DNA of 64,000 nt from Mycolicibacterium sp. lyk4-40-TYG-92 (GTDB taxonomy: Bacteria; Actinomycetota; Actinomycetes; Mycobacteriales; Mycobacteriaceae), in assembly GCF_030209435.1 (NCBI RefSeq), contig NZ_JARVRX010000003.1:372001-436000 (forward strand), read 5' to 3'. The position numbers and the translations under genes were made by a program. Shown in pieces: positions 1-9,869 of the stretch; position 1 is the stretch's first letter; every line of letters begins with the position of its first letter. The notes under the pieces are model-generated. The model did no database searches and had not been told where the DNA came from. It saw only the letters and a program-made list of their open reading frames with translations.

Positions 1-1003
1 GTACAAGCTTTTCGGCGCGATCCTCGGGGCGGAGAACTTCTTCGCCTGGGGCCTGTCGGTGATGTTCCTGGTCTTCACCCTCCGCGCGCTGCTGTACAAG
101 CCGTTCGTCCGCCAGATCGAGACCACCCGGCAGATGCAGGAACTGCAGCCCCAGATCAAGGAACTACAGAAGAAGTACGGCAAGGACCGCCAGCGGCTCG
201 CACTCGAGATGCAGAAGCTGCAGAGCGAACACGGTTTCAACCCGCTGCTGGGCTGTCTGCCGATGCTGGCGCAGATTCCGGTGTTCCTGGGCCTGTTTCA
301 CGTGCTGCGGTCGTTCAACCGCACTGAGGGTGCCGGCATGGGCATCGGTGCCCAGGCGTTGTCCCTCGAAGCGAACCGGACGACGGGCAACTACTTCTTC
401 AGCGCCACCGATGTCGCGCACTTCCTGAACACCGACCTGTTCGGAGCGCCGTTGGGCGCCACCATGATTCAGACCGGTGAGAGCCTCAAGGCGTTCGCGC
501 ACTTCGACCGGATGTCGGTGATCCTGGTCGGCATCCCGCTGATGATCGTCTCGGGTATCGCCACGCACATGAACAGCCGCGCCTCGGTGGCGCGGCAGAG
601 CGCCGAAGCTGCCGGCAATCCGCAGACCGCGCTCATGAACAAGCTGGCGCTGTACGTGTTCCCGTTGGGCGTCGTGGTCTCGGGCCCGTTCCTGCCGATC
701 GCCATCCTCATGTACTGGGTGGCCAACAACATCTGGACCTACGGCCAGCAGCACGTGGTGTTCAACCGCATCGAGAAGCGCGAGGCCGAGGAGAAGGAGC
801 AGGCGATCGCACGCCGTTCCGCCAACGCCCCGGCACCCGGTGCGAAGCCGAACCGGTCCAAGAAGGGCAATCCGCCGGCCGCCCCGGCGAGCTCGGGTAC
901 CGATGTCGAACAGACCGGTACGGAACTCGATGGCACGACGGAATCCGGTTCTGCCGGCTCGAAGCCGGCCCCGGGCGCCAGGCCCAACAAGAAGAAGCGT
1001 TGA
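1..1003 (+). CDS. yidC: Membrane protein insertase YidC (5' end missing)
   Basis: YidC/Oxa1-family insertase that folds and inserts membrane proteins, alone or with SecYEG. The reading frame is open from base 2, so the start lies before the window; about 333 residues are present. Visible are the FFAW...[11 protein letters not shown] transmembrane segment, a charged cytoplasmic loop ([17 protein letters not shown]), the conserved [12 protein letters not shown] segment, and two further hydrophobic segments near [18 protein letters not shown] and [19 protein letters not shown]. The C-terminal tail is long, Pro/Ala/Lys-rich and ends in NKKKR, as in other mycobacterial YidC proteins; it probably contacts the ribosome or phospholipids (inference). 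It is followed at 58 bp by khpB in the same direction, the usual oriC-proximal order. Identity is very secure. Confidence 0.97.
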   Translation, partial: YKLFGAILGAENFFAWGLSVMFLVFTLRALLYKPFVRQIETTRQMQELQPQIKELQKKYGKDRQRLALEMQKLQSEHGFNPLLGCLPMLAQIPVFLGLFHVLRSFNRTEGAGMGIGAQALSLEANRTTGNYFFSATDVAHFLNTDLFGAPLGATMIQTGESLKAFAHFDRMSVILVGIPLMIVSGIATHMNSRASVARQSAEAAGNPQTALMNKLALYVFPLGVVVSGPFLPIAILMYWVANNIWTYGQQHVVFNRIEKREAEEKEQAIARRSANAPAPGAKPNRSKKGNPPAAPASSGTDVEQTGTELDGTTESGSAGSKPAPGARPNKKKR

Positions 1004-1061
1004 CCGGTCAGAGGGTAAAGACCCTGAGCGACGGCCGGTGCAAGAGGGAGAAGGCAGGGAT

Positions 1062-1613
1062 ATGACAGACACAGAAACGCAGGCGGAGGCCCCGGAGACC
1101 GAGGCTGCGACGACGGCTTCGGCCGCTCCTGCAAGCAAGAGCGACGATCTCGAAGAGCGCCTGGTCGCCGAGGGCGAGATCGCCGGTGACTACCTCGAGG
1201 AGCTCCTCGATCTGTTGGACTTCGACGGTGACATCGATCTGGATGTCGAAGGCGACCGCGCGGTCGTCAGCATCGATGGCGGCAACGACCTGAGCAAGTT
1301 GGTGGGTCGCAAGGGCGAGGTGCTGGATGCGCTCCAGGAGCTGACCCGGCTGGCCGTGCACCAGAAGACCGGCGAGCGTAGCCGGCTGATGCTGGACATC
1401 GCCCGGTGGCGCCGGCAGCGCCGTGACGAACTGGCTGCGTTGGGCAAGAAGGTGGCCGAGCGCGTGCTCGCGTCGGGCGAGCGTGAAGAGCTGTCGCCGA
1501 TGACGCCGTTCGAGCGCAAGATCGTGCACGACGCGGTGGCGGCCGTGGACGGCGTCCACAGCGAGAGCGAGGGCGTTGAGCCGTCGCGCCGGGTGGTTGT
1601 TCTGCTCGATTGA
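1062..1613 (+). CDS. khpB: KhpB/Jag RNA-binding protein (KH + R3H)
   Basis: Homologue of the Jag/KhpB family (Rv3920c): a cytoplasmic RNA-binding protein that in other bacteria works with KhpA in cell elongation and division control. The 183-residue protein has an acidic, Ala/Thr-rich N-terminus (about 1-45), a KH domain with the GxxG loop GRKG at 82-85, and an R3H domain from about 121 to the end (MTPFERKIVH at 147-156). It lacks the larger N-terminal Jag domain, as is usual in actinobacteria. The ATG at 1062 was chosen because a purine-rich GGGAGAAGGCAGGGA lies just upstream and because earlier in-frame sequence overlaps yidC. It sits between yidC and rsmG, as in most actinobacteria. Confidence 0.95.
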   Translation: MTDTETQAEAPETEAATTASAAPASKSDDLEERLVAEGEIAGDYLEELLDLLDFDGDIDLDVEGDRAVVSIDGGNDLSKLVGRKGEVLDALQELTRLAVHQKTGERSRLMLDIARWRRQRRDELAALGKKVAERVLASGEREELSPMTPFERKIVHDAVAAVDGVHSESEGVEPSRRVVVLLD

Positions 1614-1622
1614 GCACCTTAA

Positions 1623-3379
<1,757 letters not shown>

Positions 3380-3381
3380 CG

Positions 3382-4407
3382 ATGTCGCAGCCGAAGAAGC
3401 GCAGCGGACTCGGTCGGGGGCTGGCGGCGCTCATCCCGACCGGTGCACCCGAGGATGGACAGCAGGACACCTCGCTGCGAATGGGGTCCGCGGCTGCCGA
3501 CGTCTTGATCGGCGGCGGTCCGGCCGCACCGGTCAACGGCGTCGCCGCCGCAGAGTCGGCCGCGGCTGCCAAGGCCGAGGCCGAGGCCGTCGGCGCGGTG
3601 TACCGCGAGATCGAGCCGTCGGCCATCGAGCCGAACCCGCGCCAGCCGCGCAGTGTCTTCGACGCGGACGCGCTCGCGGAACTCGTGCACTCCATCCGCG
3701 AGTTCGGGCTCATGCAGCCCATCGTCGTGCGCGAGCTGAGCCAGCCGTCCGGGCCGCACCGCTACCAGCTGATCATGGGTGAGCGCCGGTGGCGCGCCTC
3801 GCAGGAAGCCGGCCTGACGACCATCCCGGCGATCGTCCGCGAGACCGCCGACGACAACATGCTGCGCGACGCGCTGCTCGAGAACATCCACCGGGTGCAG
3901 CTGAACCCGCTCGAAGAGGCGTCGGCCTACCAGCAGCTGCTGGAGGAGTTCGACGTCACCCACGAGGAACTGGCGACCCGCATCGGCCGGTCGCGTCCGG
4001 TGATCACCAACATGATCCGTCTGCTGAAGCTGCCCATCGCGGTGCAGCGTCGCGTCGCCGCGGGTGTGCTCTCGGCGGGCCATGCGCGCGCATTGCTTGC
4101 GCTCGAAGGTGGACCGGAGAAGCAGGAGGAGCTCGCCGCCCGCATCGTGGCGGAGGGGCTGTCCGTCCGGGCCACCGAGGAAGCGGTCACCCTGGCCAAC
4201 CGCGACGGTGACAAGCCGGCACCGGCGCCGAAGCGGAAGCCGATCCAGATGCCCGGGCTGCAGGATGTGGCCGAGCAGTTGTCGACCGCGTTCGACACCA
4301 AGGTCACCGTGAGCCTTGGCAAGCGCAAGGGCAAGATCGTCGTCGAGTTCGGCTCGGTCGACGACCTCCAGCGCATCGTCGAACTGATGAAGACCGAGCA
4401 GAGCTAA
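3382..4407 (+). CDS. parB: Chromosome partitioning protein ParB (Spo0J)
   Basis: CTP-dependent DNA clamp that loads at parS, spreads, and recruits ParA and SMC. The 341-residue protein starts with [19 protein letters not shown], the usual ParA-stimulating N-terminus with RGLAAL. The ParB N-terminal CTP-binding domain follows, with PNPRQPR near 75-81 and the box GERRWRA at 133-139, then the helix-turn-helix region ([24 protein letters not shown]) and a C-terminal dimerisation segment with [18 protein letters not shown]. The start is the ATG 2 bp after the parA stop. The parS sites in the neighbouring 3 kb are its targets. Confidence 0.97.
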   Translation: MSQPKKRSGLGRGLAALIPTGAPEDGQQDTSLRMGSAAADVLIGGGPAAPVNGVAAAESAAAAKAEAEAVGAVYREIEPSAIEPNPRQPRSVFDADALAELVHSIREFGLMQPIVVRELSQPSGPHRYQLIMGERRWRASQEAGLTTIPAIVRETADDNMLRDALLENIHRVQLNPLEEASAYQQLLEEFDVTHEELATRIGRSRPVITNMIRLLKLPIAVQRRVAAGVLSAGHARALLALEGGPEKQEELAARIVAEGLSVRATEEAVTLANRDGDKPAPAPKRKPIQMPGLQDVAEQLSTAFDTKVTVSLGKRKGKIVVEFGSVDDLQRIVELMKTEQS

Positions 4408-4457
4408 CCAGCCGATTTTCGGGCCTGCGACAAGCCGACCGGGGACAAGGCCTCGTT

Positions 4458-4478
4458 ACGTCACTGTGACGGTGACGT
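4458..4478. repeat. Inverted repeat after parB
   Basis: ACGTCAC - 7 nt - GTGACGT is a perfect 7-bp dyad about 50 bp after the parB stop. No T-run follows, so it could be a GC-type transcription end signal or a protein site. Confidence 0.4.
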
Positions 4479-4512
4479 TTGTGGGCGTGCAGGAGGGGGA
4501 GGGGAACCGCGA

Positions 4513-4528
4513 TGTTTCACGTGGAACA
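4513..4528. other. parS site, intergenic (15/16)
   Basis: TGTTTCACGTGGAACA has one substitution (A to G) from the parS consensus. It lies in the 232-bp gap between parB and the next gene. The rest of the gap shows the dyad at 4458 but no gene. Confidence 0.9.
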
Positions 4529-4639
4529 GTTCGTCGTCCGACCGCTGTCGATCCCGACCGAACAAACCGCGTCGACGGCGTCGGCGTCTCTTATCCTGGA
4601 AGGGCAGCCTGATCCGATCGGGCGGACGACGGGAGTCTG

Positions 4640-5392
4640 GTGACATCACGAATCACGCCGCTGCGCCTCGAATCCTTCGAGCGGCTGCCGAAGCATGCGC
4701 GGCGTTGTGTGTTCTGGGAAGTCGATCCGTCGGCGCTCGGCGATAGCGACCATCTCAGTGATCCCGAGTTCGAGAAGGAAGCATGGCTGTCGATGGTCAT
4801 GCTCGAGTGGGGATCGTGCGGACAGCTGGCCGTCGCGTGCGACCCGGACCGCGCCGAGGACCCCAACGATGATGCGCCCTGTCTGGGCTACGCGTTCTAT
4901 GCGCCGCCGCGCGCGGTGCCCCGGGCAGGTCGCTTTCCAACCGGGCCGGTGAGCCCCGATGCTGTTCTCTTGACGACGATCGGCGTCGACTGTAGCGATG
5001 AAGGCGATGCGATGCCGCGCCACCTGATCGCCGCCGTCGTCGCCGATCTGGTTCGTCGCGGTGTGCGCGCATTGGAGGCGTTCGGCCGCACCAGCGAGGT
5101 GGCGGAACTCGGTGGCCGGCAGGCCTGCCCGGCGGAGCTGACGGCGGCAGTCGAGGTGTTCGGGGAATGCACCGTGGAGCAGTGCGTGATCGAGGCCGAC
5201 TTCCTCCAGGACAACGGTTTCGAGATCGTCGCGCCGCACCCGTACTTCCCCCGGTTGCGACTGGAACTGGAGCAGGGGCTCGGCTGGAAGGCGGACGTCG
5301 AGGCGGCGCTGGAGCGATTGCTGGAGAGCAGCGCATTGCAGCAGCCCGTCGGCGCGGTGTCCAGCGCGGTGCTGTGGACGCGGCAGCGCTGA
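4640..5392 (+). CDS. GNAT-like acetyltransferase, Rv3916c family
   Basis: Conserved mycobacterial protein always found beside parB. Its 250 residues fit a GNAT-type N-acetyltransferase fold: a central strand region with LGYAFYAPP and VLLTTIGVD, then the ALEAFGR segment and the late EADFLQDNGFEIVAPHPYFPRLRLEL motif, in which the FL...GF pattern is typical of C-terminal GNAT strands. No substrate can be inferred. The GTG at 4640 is used because no earlier in-frame start exists downstream of the parS-bearing gap. An alternative is a distant non-enzymatic GNAT-like fold, since a clear R/Q-x-x-G-x-G/A acetyl-CoA loop is not obvious. Confidence 0.75.
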   Translation: MTSRITPLRLESFERLPKHARRCVFWEVDPSALGDSDHLSDPEFEKEAWLSMVMLEWGSCGQLAVACDPDRAEDPNDDAPCLGYAFYAPPRAVPRAGRFPTGPVSPDAVLLTTIGVDCSDEGDAMPRHLIAAVVADLVRRGVRALEAFGRTSEVAELGGRQACPAELTAAVEVFGECTVEQCVIEADFLQDNGFEIVAPHPYFPRLRLELEQGLGWKADVEAALERLLESSALQQPVGAVSSAVLWTRQR

Positions 5393-5424
5393 GTCGGTAG
5401 TTGGGCCGCCCGCGTACGGCCGGC

Positions 5425-5440
5425 GGTTCCACGTGAAACG
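5425..5440. other. Degenerate parS-like site (13/16)
   Basis: GGTTCCACGTGAAACG keeps the CACGTGAAAC core but differs from the parS consensus at positions 1, 5 and 16. It lies between two genes, 26 bp before the iminopeptidase ATG. Confidence 0.55.
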
Positions 5441-5465
5441 ACGGCCTTCCCGTACCCTCGCGGCC

Positions 5466-6425
5466 ATGGGGGAGTTCGTGTTGAGCCCGGATGATTCCGG
5501 TCTGCTCGATGTCGGTGACGGCAACCAGATGTACTGGGAGACGCGAGGCAACCCGGCCGGGCGCCCCGTCCTCATCGTCCACGGGGGTCCGGGTGCCGGC
5601 CGCTCGCGCACCGCGCACAAGCAGTTCGACCCAGACGTGTTCCGTGTCGTGGCGTTCGATCAACGAGGCTGCGGGGACAGCGTGCCGAGCGCGGCCGATC
5701 CGTCGACCGACATGTCGTGCAATACGACCGAGCATCTGCTCGCCGATATGGAGGCGCTGCGGCGGCATCTCGGCATCGATCGGTGGCTGCTGTACGGCGG
5801 CTCATGGGCGTCCACGTTGATCCTCGCGTACGCCCAACGGCATCCGGATCGCGTGATCGGGATCGTGCTGATCGGCGTAACGATGACGCGGCCGCAGGAG
5901 GTGGACTGGCTGTACCGCGGGCTGCGGCTCGTCCGGCCCGTGGAGTGGCAGCGGTTCCGCGACGGCGTGCCCGAGGAGGACCGGGGCGGGAATCTCGTCG
6001 AGGCCTACCGTCGGTTGATGGAGCACCCGGATGCCGCCGTACGTGAGCAGGCGGCGCGGGACTGGTGTGCGTGGGAGGACGCCGCGATCGCTCACGAGGG
6101 CTGGGGCAAGCCCGGGCAGTACACGGCGAAGACCGACACCGCGCGGTTGGCCTTCGTGCGGATCTGTACACACTTCTTCGCCCACGCCGCGTGGCTCGAC
6201 GACGGCCAACTGCTGCGGGACGCGCATCGACTCCATGGGGTTCCGGGCGTCCTCATCCATGGCCGGCTCGATCTCTCCGCGCCGGTGCGGACGGCGTGGG
6301 AACTCGCGCAGGTATGGCCCGAGGCGGAGCTCAGGATCATCGAGGACTCGGGGCACACGGGTAGCCCCGCGATGGCGGCGGCGATCGGCGACGCGGTCGA
6401 GCGGTTCACTCCGCCGCCGGGGTAG
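5466..6425 (+). CDS. Proline iminopeptidase-like alpha/beta hydrolase (S33)
   Basis: Peptidase family S33 enzyme predicted to release N-terminal proline from peptides in the cytoplasm. The 319-residue protein has the oxyanion motif HGGPG at 39-43, FDQRGCGDS at 65-72, the nucleophile elbow GGSWAS at 111-116 (Ser113), Asp269 in HGRLDL and His297 in DSGHTG, giving a complete catalytic triad. EHLLADMEALRRHLGI is typical of the prolyl iminopeptidase subfamily. ATG 5466 is preferred over an in-frame GTG at 5433, which lies inside the parS-like site. The gene is not part of the conserved M. tuberculosis order here, so it begins the accessory block between Rv3916c and cwlM. Confidence 0.88.
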   Translation: MGEFVLSPDDSGLLDVGDGNQMYWETRGNPAGRPVLIVHGGPGAGRSRTAHKQFDPDVFRVVAFDQRGCGDSVPSAADPSTDMSCNTTEHLLADMEALRRHLGIDRWLLYGGSWASTLILAYAQRHPDRVIGIVLIGVTMTRPQEVDWLYRGLRLVRPVEWQRFRDGVPEEDRGGNLVEAYRRLMEHPDAAVREQAARDWCAWEDAAIAHEGWGKPGQYTAKTDTARLAFVRICTHFFAHAAWLDDGQLLRDAHRLHGVPGVLIHGRLDLSAPVRTAWELAQVWPEAELRIIEDSGHTGSPAMAAAIGDAVERFTPPPG

Positions 6426-6431
6426 CGCGGC

Positions 6432-6447
6432 AGTTCCACGTGAAACA
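6432..6447. other. Degenerate parS-like site (14/16)
   Basis: AGTTCCACGTGAAACA differs from the parS consensus at positions 1 and 5. The identical 16-mer occurs again at 24338. It sits just after the iminopeptidase stop. Confidence 0.6.
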
Positions 6448-6511
6448 TCGGCAAGCCGACGGTAGTCGCCCGACCCACGACCGCTGCGGTTGCTGCTCGT
6501 TCGATGGCGGC

Positions 6512-6850
6512 CTACTGGCCGTCCAGCAGTTGGACGATGCGTGCGCGGCGGAGGTTCAGGTCGCCGATGCGGGTGTCCATCTCGGCGAGTGTCTCTCTGA
6601 TTGCGGCGGCAATGGCCGGGCACATATCGACCGCGCTGCCGTCGATGCAGGGCAGCAATTGTCGAATTGTGCGTATGCCGAAACCGGTGTCGATCAGCAT
6701 CCGGATCCGTCGCACATCTTCCACCGTGTCGGAGTGGTAGTCGCGGTAGCCGTTGGACCGCCGTTGCGGTGCAATCAAACCCTGCGCCTCGTAGTAGCGC
6801 AGCGATCTGACCGAAGTGCCGGTTGCCGCCGCTACTTCACCGATCTGCAC
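6512..6850 (-). CDS. MerR-family transcriptional regulator
   Basis: Short MerR regulator of 112 residues: N-terminal winged helix (VQIGEVAAATGTSVRSLRYYEAQGL at the very start, with NGYRDY at about 33-38) and a C-terminal dimerisation helix ending RIVQLLDGQ. Cys68 and Cys77 (LPCIDG, DMCP) lie where effector-sensing residues often sit in MerR proteins, but the ligand is unknown. The GTG at 6850 has GAGGAG 5 nt upstream. It is divergent from the hydrolase/MFS pair and almost certainly controls it through the dyad at 6872-6889 (inference from geometry). Confidence 0.9.
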   Translation of the reverse strand: MQIGEVAAATGTSVRSLRYYEAQGLIAPQRRSNGYRDYHSDTVEDVRRIRMLIDTGFGIRTIRQLLPCIDGSAVDMCPAIAAAIRETLAEMDTRIGDLNLRRARIVQLLDGQ

Positions 6851-6866
6851 GCGGGCTCCTCTTGGG

Positions 6867-6896
6867 TTGAGCCTGACGCTGATGTCAGGGTTTAAC
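6867..6896 (+). promoter_or_regulatory. MerR-type promoter with dyad operator
   Basis: A -35-like TTGAGC (6867-6872) and -10-like TTTAAC (6891-6896) are 18 bp apart. The dyad CCTGAC - 6 nt - GTCAGG (6872-6889) fills the spacer. This is the classic layout in which a MerR protein untwists an over-long promoter. The -10 ends 8 bp before the GTG at 6905, so the hydrolase mRNA would be leaderless or nearly so, a common mycobacterial arrangement. Confidence 0.72.
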
Positions 6897-6904
6897 CTCG
6901 CCGC

Positions 6905-7687
6905 GTGCGCAACGATTCCCCGCTCTCCACGCTGACGGTCACCCGCATCGGCTCCGGCCCGGCTCTGCTTCTCGCGCACGGCGCAGGCGGCGGCGTCGCA
7001 CTGAATTTCGGCCAACTCATCGATGAGATGGCAGGCGAGCGCACGCTGATCGGCGTGGACTATCCGGGTTCTGGAGCCAGTCCCTTGGCTACGAGTTCCT
7101 ACAGCGTCGACGATCTGGCAGACGCGATCGTGGACGCCGGGCGGGCGGCCGGCTTCGATCGATTCCCTATCGTCGGGCTATCGCTGGGCTCGGCGGTGGC
7201 CGTCACCGCGGCGCTACGCCATCCCGAAGCCGTCAGCGCACTGATCCTGACGGTGGGATTCGCGCACGCGGATCCGCAGCTGCGGTTGGTTGTCGACGTC
7301 TGGCGCTACCTGGCCGGGCACAACCGCGACATGCTGGCGCGGTTCCTGACGGGGGTGTCGTCACCGTCGGCGTTCGTCGAGGGCGGCAATCTCGACGAGG
7401 TCGTGGCCGACGTCCGCGCCAGCATCCCGGTCGGGAGTCCGCAGCAGGCTGCACTGGCCGTCGAAGTCGACCTCCGAGACCGCCTCGCGGACATCGCGAT
7501 CCCCACCTTGGTCGTGGCGGCGGGCGTGGATCGTATTGTGCAGCCGTCCTCGACTCGCGCTCTGGCGGCGGGCATTCCTGGCTCGGTGCTGATGGAATAT
7601 CCACACGCCGGTCACATCTTCACACCGGACGAAGGGCGGACATGGATCTCCGATATTCGGAAATTTCTGCTGGCGCACCAGCTGTGA
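6905..7687 (+). CDS. Alpha/beta hydrolase
   Basis: 260-residue alpha/beta-hydrolase fold protein. Seen: LLAHGAGGG near 22-30 (oxyanion loop), VDYPGSGAS at 51-59, nucleophile elbow GLSLGS at 91-96 (Ser93), a late acidic segment AAGVDR, and PHAGH at 233-237 (His237). Substrate is not apparent; the family includes esterases and haloperoxidase-like enzymes. The start is the GTG just downstream of the MerR-type promoter. The MFS gene overlaps its stop by 4 nt (GTGA), so both are probably induced together by the divergent MerR regulator, perhaps for detoxifying and exporting a small molecule (inference). Confidence 0.85.
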   Translation: MRNDSPLSTLTVTRIGSGPALLLAHGAGGGVALNFGQLIDEMAGERTLIGVDYPGSGASPLATSSYSVDDLADAIVDAGRAAGFDRFPIVGLSLGSAVAVTAALRHPEAVSALILTVGFAHADPQLRLVVDVWRYLAGHNRDMLARFLTGVSSPSAFVEGGNLDEVVADVRASIPVGSPQQAALAVEVDLRDRLADIAIPTLVVAAGVDRIVQPSSTRALAAGIPGSVLMEYPHAGHIFTPDEGRTWISDIRKFLLAHQL

Positions 7688-8817
7688 CGGACAGGTGGCG
7701 CTGGCGGGTGGCCGTCCTGTCTGCCGCCGCCTTTGTCTACCTTGCCGCAGAGATGTTCCCGGTCGGCATTGTCCCGCAGATCGCTGACGGACTGCACACG
7801 ACAGTGCCCGCTGCTGGGCTGTTGGTGGGCGTGTACGCGGTGGCTGCCGGTGCGGCAATCATCCCGGTGGCTTTGGCCACCCGTCGCGTCGAGCATCGCG
7901 TCATGCTCACCGCCGCCCTGGCTTCACTGTCGTTGTCGCAACTGTTGCTGGCTGCCGCTCCGACGCCCGGGTGGGCAGTCCTCGCCCGGGTCGTCGGCGC
8001 GATTCTGCATGGTTCGGTGTGGTCCCTCGCCCCGGTGCTAGCCAGTGCACTCGCACCGGCCGGCCGCGCGGGGCAGGCGACCGCACTCGTGTTCGTCGGG
8101 GCATCGCTGGGGTTGGTTGCGGGGTCGCCGCTTACCACGCAGCTTTCCCTACTCATCGGGTGGCGAGCCACGTCGCTGGTGCTGGCGGCGCTTGCGTTGC
8201 TCTTGGCGGCGGTCATTGCGGTGCTGATTCCCCGCAGTATCGGTCGTACCGTGACTGCGCCGACCGCCGGCCGATCCGGTGAGCCGCACACTGTTGCGGC
8301 GGTCTGCGTACTGACGGTGCTGGTGGTGACCGCCGACTGCGCGCCGTATTCGTTCATCACGGTGTTGGCCGGTGACGTCGGGATCCCGGCCACCGGCCTA
8401 CCGGTTCTGCTCCTGGGCTATGGGGGCGCAGCGTTGACTGCGGTCGTCGTCGCTGGACGGTTGCTCGATCGACACCGCTACGCGGTCGTGCTGACAGCCC
8501 TCGCGGGTCTGCTGATTGCATTCGGGACGCTGAGCCTGCCCGGCTCGCGCGGGTTGTTCGTCGCGGCAGTTCTGTTGTGGGGAGCGGCCTTCGCGTGTTG
8601 GGCGCCGGCGATGCAGACGATCCTCATCAAGCGTTGCCCCAACGCTGCTTTCGCGTCCTACCTGTACGTGCTGGCCTTTCAGGTCGGCATATTCGGCGGC
8701 GCCTGGGCGGGAGCGCAGCTGGTGGCCGCTGATGCGGCAGCGTCGCTGACGGTGCTCGCGCTGATCGGTATCGGCTGCGCGTCACCGGTGGCGGTGTTGG
8801 CCCGACGGCGGTTGTGA
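7684..8817 (+). CDS. MFS exporter (DHA1/AraJ-like)
   Basis: Major facilitator superfamily protein of 377 residues with about 12 hydrophobic segments, and AAEMFPVGIVPQIADGL after TM1, a pattern of the DHA1 drug/arabinose efflux group (AraJ/YdhP-like). The GTG at 7684 overlaps the hydrolase stop as GTGA. An ATG at 7642 is also in frame but would overlap the hydrolase by 46 nt and add a non-hydrophobic tail. Located at the end of the MerR-controlled operon; likely an inner-membrane proton-driven exporter whose substrate is unknown. Confidence 0.85.
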   Translation: MTDRWRWRVAVLSAAAFVYLAAEMFPVGIVPQIADGLHTTVPAAGLLVGVYAVAAGAAIIPVALATRRVEHRVMLTAALASLSLSQLLLAAAPTPGWAVLARVVGAILHGSVWSLAPVLASALAPAGRAGQATALVFVGASLGLVAGSPLTTQLSLLIGWRATSLVLAALALLLAAVIAVLIPRSIGRTVTAPTAGRSGEPHTVAAVCVLTVLVVTADCAPYSFITVLAGDVGIPATGLPVLLLGYGGAALTAVVVAGRLLDRHRYAVVLTALAGLLIAFGTLSLPGSRGLFVAAVLLWGAAFACWAPAMQTILIKRCPNAAFASYLYVLAFQVGIFGGAWAGAQLVAADAAASLTVLALIGIGCASPVAVLARRRL

Positions 8818-8923
8818 TCGGGGAGAACCGATTCCGGTGAGCGACCTACGGGGCGGGGAACTTCAAGTCGTAAAACCCGCCACTGGGGCTCGGATCACGG
8901 TGGCCCCAGGACCAATCGGCACA

Positions 8924-8939
8924 AGCGTCACGTGACGCT
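8924..8939. repeat. Perfect 16-bp palindrome in convergent gap
   Basis: AGCGTCAC/GTGACGCT is a perfect palindrome in the 408-bp gap (8818-9225) between two convergent genes. It may be a bidirectional transcription end hairpin or a regulator site; no T-tract is present. I see no convincing gene in the rest of this gap. Confidence 0.45.
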
Positions 8940-9225
8940 CATTTCGCGCGCGCTGTTTGCCGTCGAAATCGGCGCCGCGGCGGCGGTTCCGGCGATCGTC
9001 GAATGATCGGCCGCGCTGTTCCGTGGTCACCGCGAGGCAGCGTGGCTCTGCGGCGCCGCTGAGTCGATCCGGGGACATGTTGACGCTGTCCGCCTTCTGG
9101 TCCACCAGGCGAGCCATGAGACGTCGGTGGCGGCACTGCATGAGGCGACGGGGGAGCGGCGCGGCTGTTCGTCTCACGTCGGGCGGTGCAGACGCGTCTC
9201 ACCCACGGCTAGAACCAGCTGGGCC

Positions 9226-9759
9226 TCAGCTCCCGGATCCAGCTGACGCAGGAGGCGGGACGTCACGGGTGACCGTAGTGCGGTCGGGTGCCGCTGTCTC
9301 GGCGATGGTGGCCAAGGCGTCGATGACGTCCGGTAGCGGCCGGGTCGTGTCGATCTCGTGGGTGGCCGACCGCCGCAGCAGTGGTTCGATCTCGGCGATG
9401 TCAGCCAGGATCCGAGCGCGCTCCGCTGCGGTCTTGCCGAACGGATTGTTCGTGCGGCGCTGCACCCGGTTCAGCACGACATCGGTTGGGGCGGTGAGGA
9501 GTACGACCGCATCGAAGCGGTCGTAGAAGCGCCATTGGTTGGCCACTGTGCCCTGGACGAACAACGGTCCGTCGCGGTGTTGCGCCAGCAACTCGGCGAT
9601 CAGCGACTCACGCCAGAGCGGCTCGCCGTCGATGACGTCGATCCACGGACCGTCGTCGGTATCGACGGTGGCGTATCCCCGCTGGGCCAGGCCGGCCAGC
9701 GCCGTCGACTTGCCGACCCCGGACATACCCGTCACGAGAACCGCGGCGTTGGGTCTCAC
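9226..9759 (-). CDS. P-loop kinase-like protein (AAA_18/shikimate kinase-like)
   Basis: 177-residue small-molecule kinase-like P-loop protein. Walker A is GMSGVGKS at 11-18; DTDDGPW is a substrate-side acidic motif as in nucleoside/gluconate/shikimate-type kinases; FDAVVLLTAPTDVVLNRVQRR with NNPFGK resembles an LID region. The C-terminus is Pro/Ser-rich. Start GTG at 9759. Homologous proteins are usually annotated only as ATP-binding; the substrate cannot be told. It is convergent with the MFS gene and lies 110 bp downstream of cwlM on the same strand. Confidence 0.75.
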   Translation of the reverse strand: MRPNAAVLVTGMSGVGKSTALAGLAQRGYATVDTDDGPWIDVIDGEPLWRESLIAELLAQHRDGPLFVQGTVANQWRFYDRFDAVVLLTAPTDVVLNRVQRRTNNPFGKTAAERARILADIAEIEPLLRRSATHEIDTTRPLPDVIDALATIAETAAPDRTTVTRDVPPPASAGSGS

Positions 9760-9869
9760 ACCGACTGATTCAACCAGTGTTCAGCTGACGGCGCCGTGGA
9801 CGTGCAAACAGCGCGCCGCGCAACAGATTTCGGCGATCTCACCGCACACTCGCGGCGGTAGGCGTGAAA

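Noticed and set aside
164..1138. Long minus-strand frame opposite yidC
   Set aside because: It is antisense to the clearly conserved YidC frame, has no family-like sequence and no start signal.
8863..9177. 104-codon minus-strand frame in the gap before the kinase gene
   Set aside because: Arg-rich, no SD, no family resemblance; considered non-coding.
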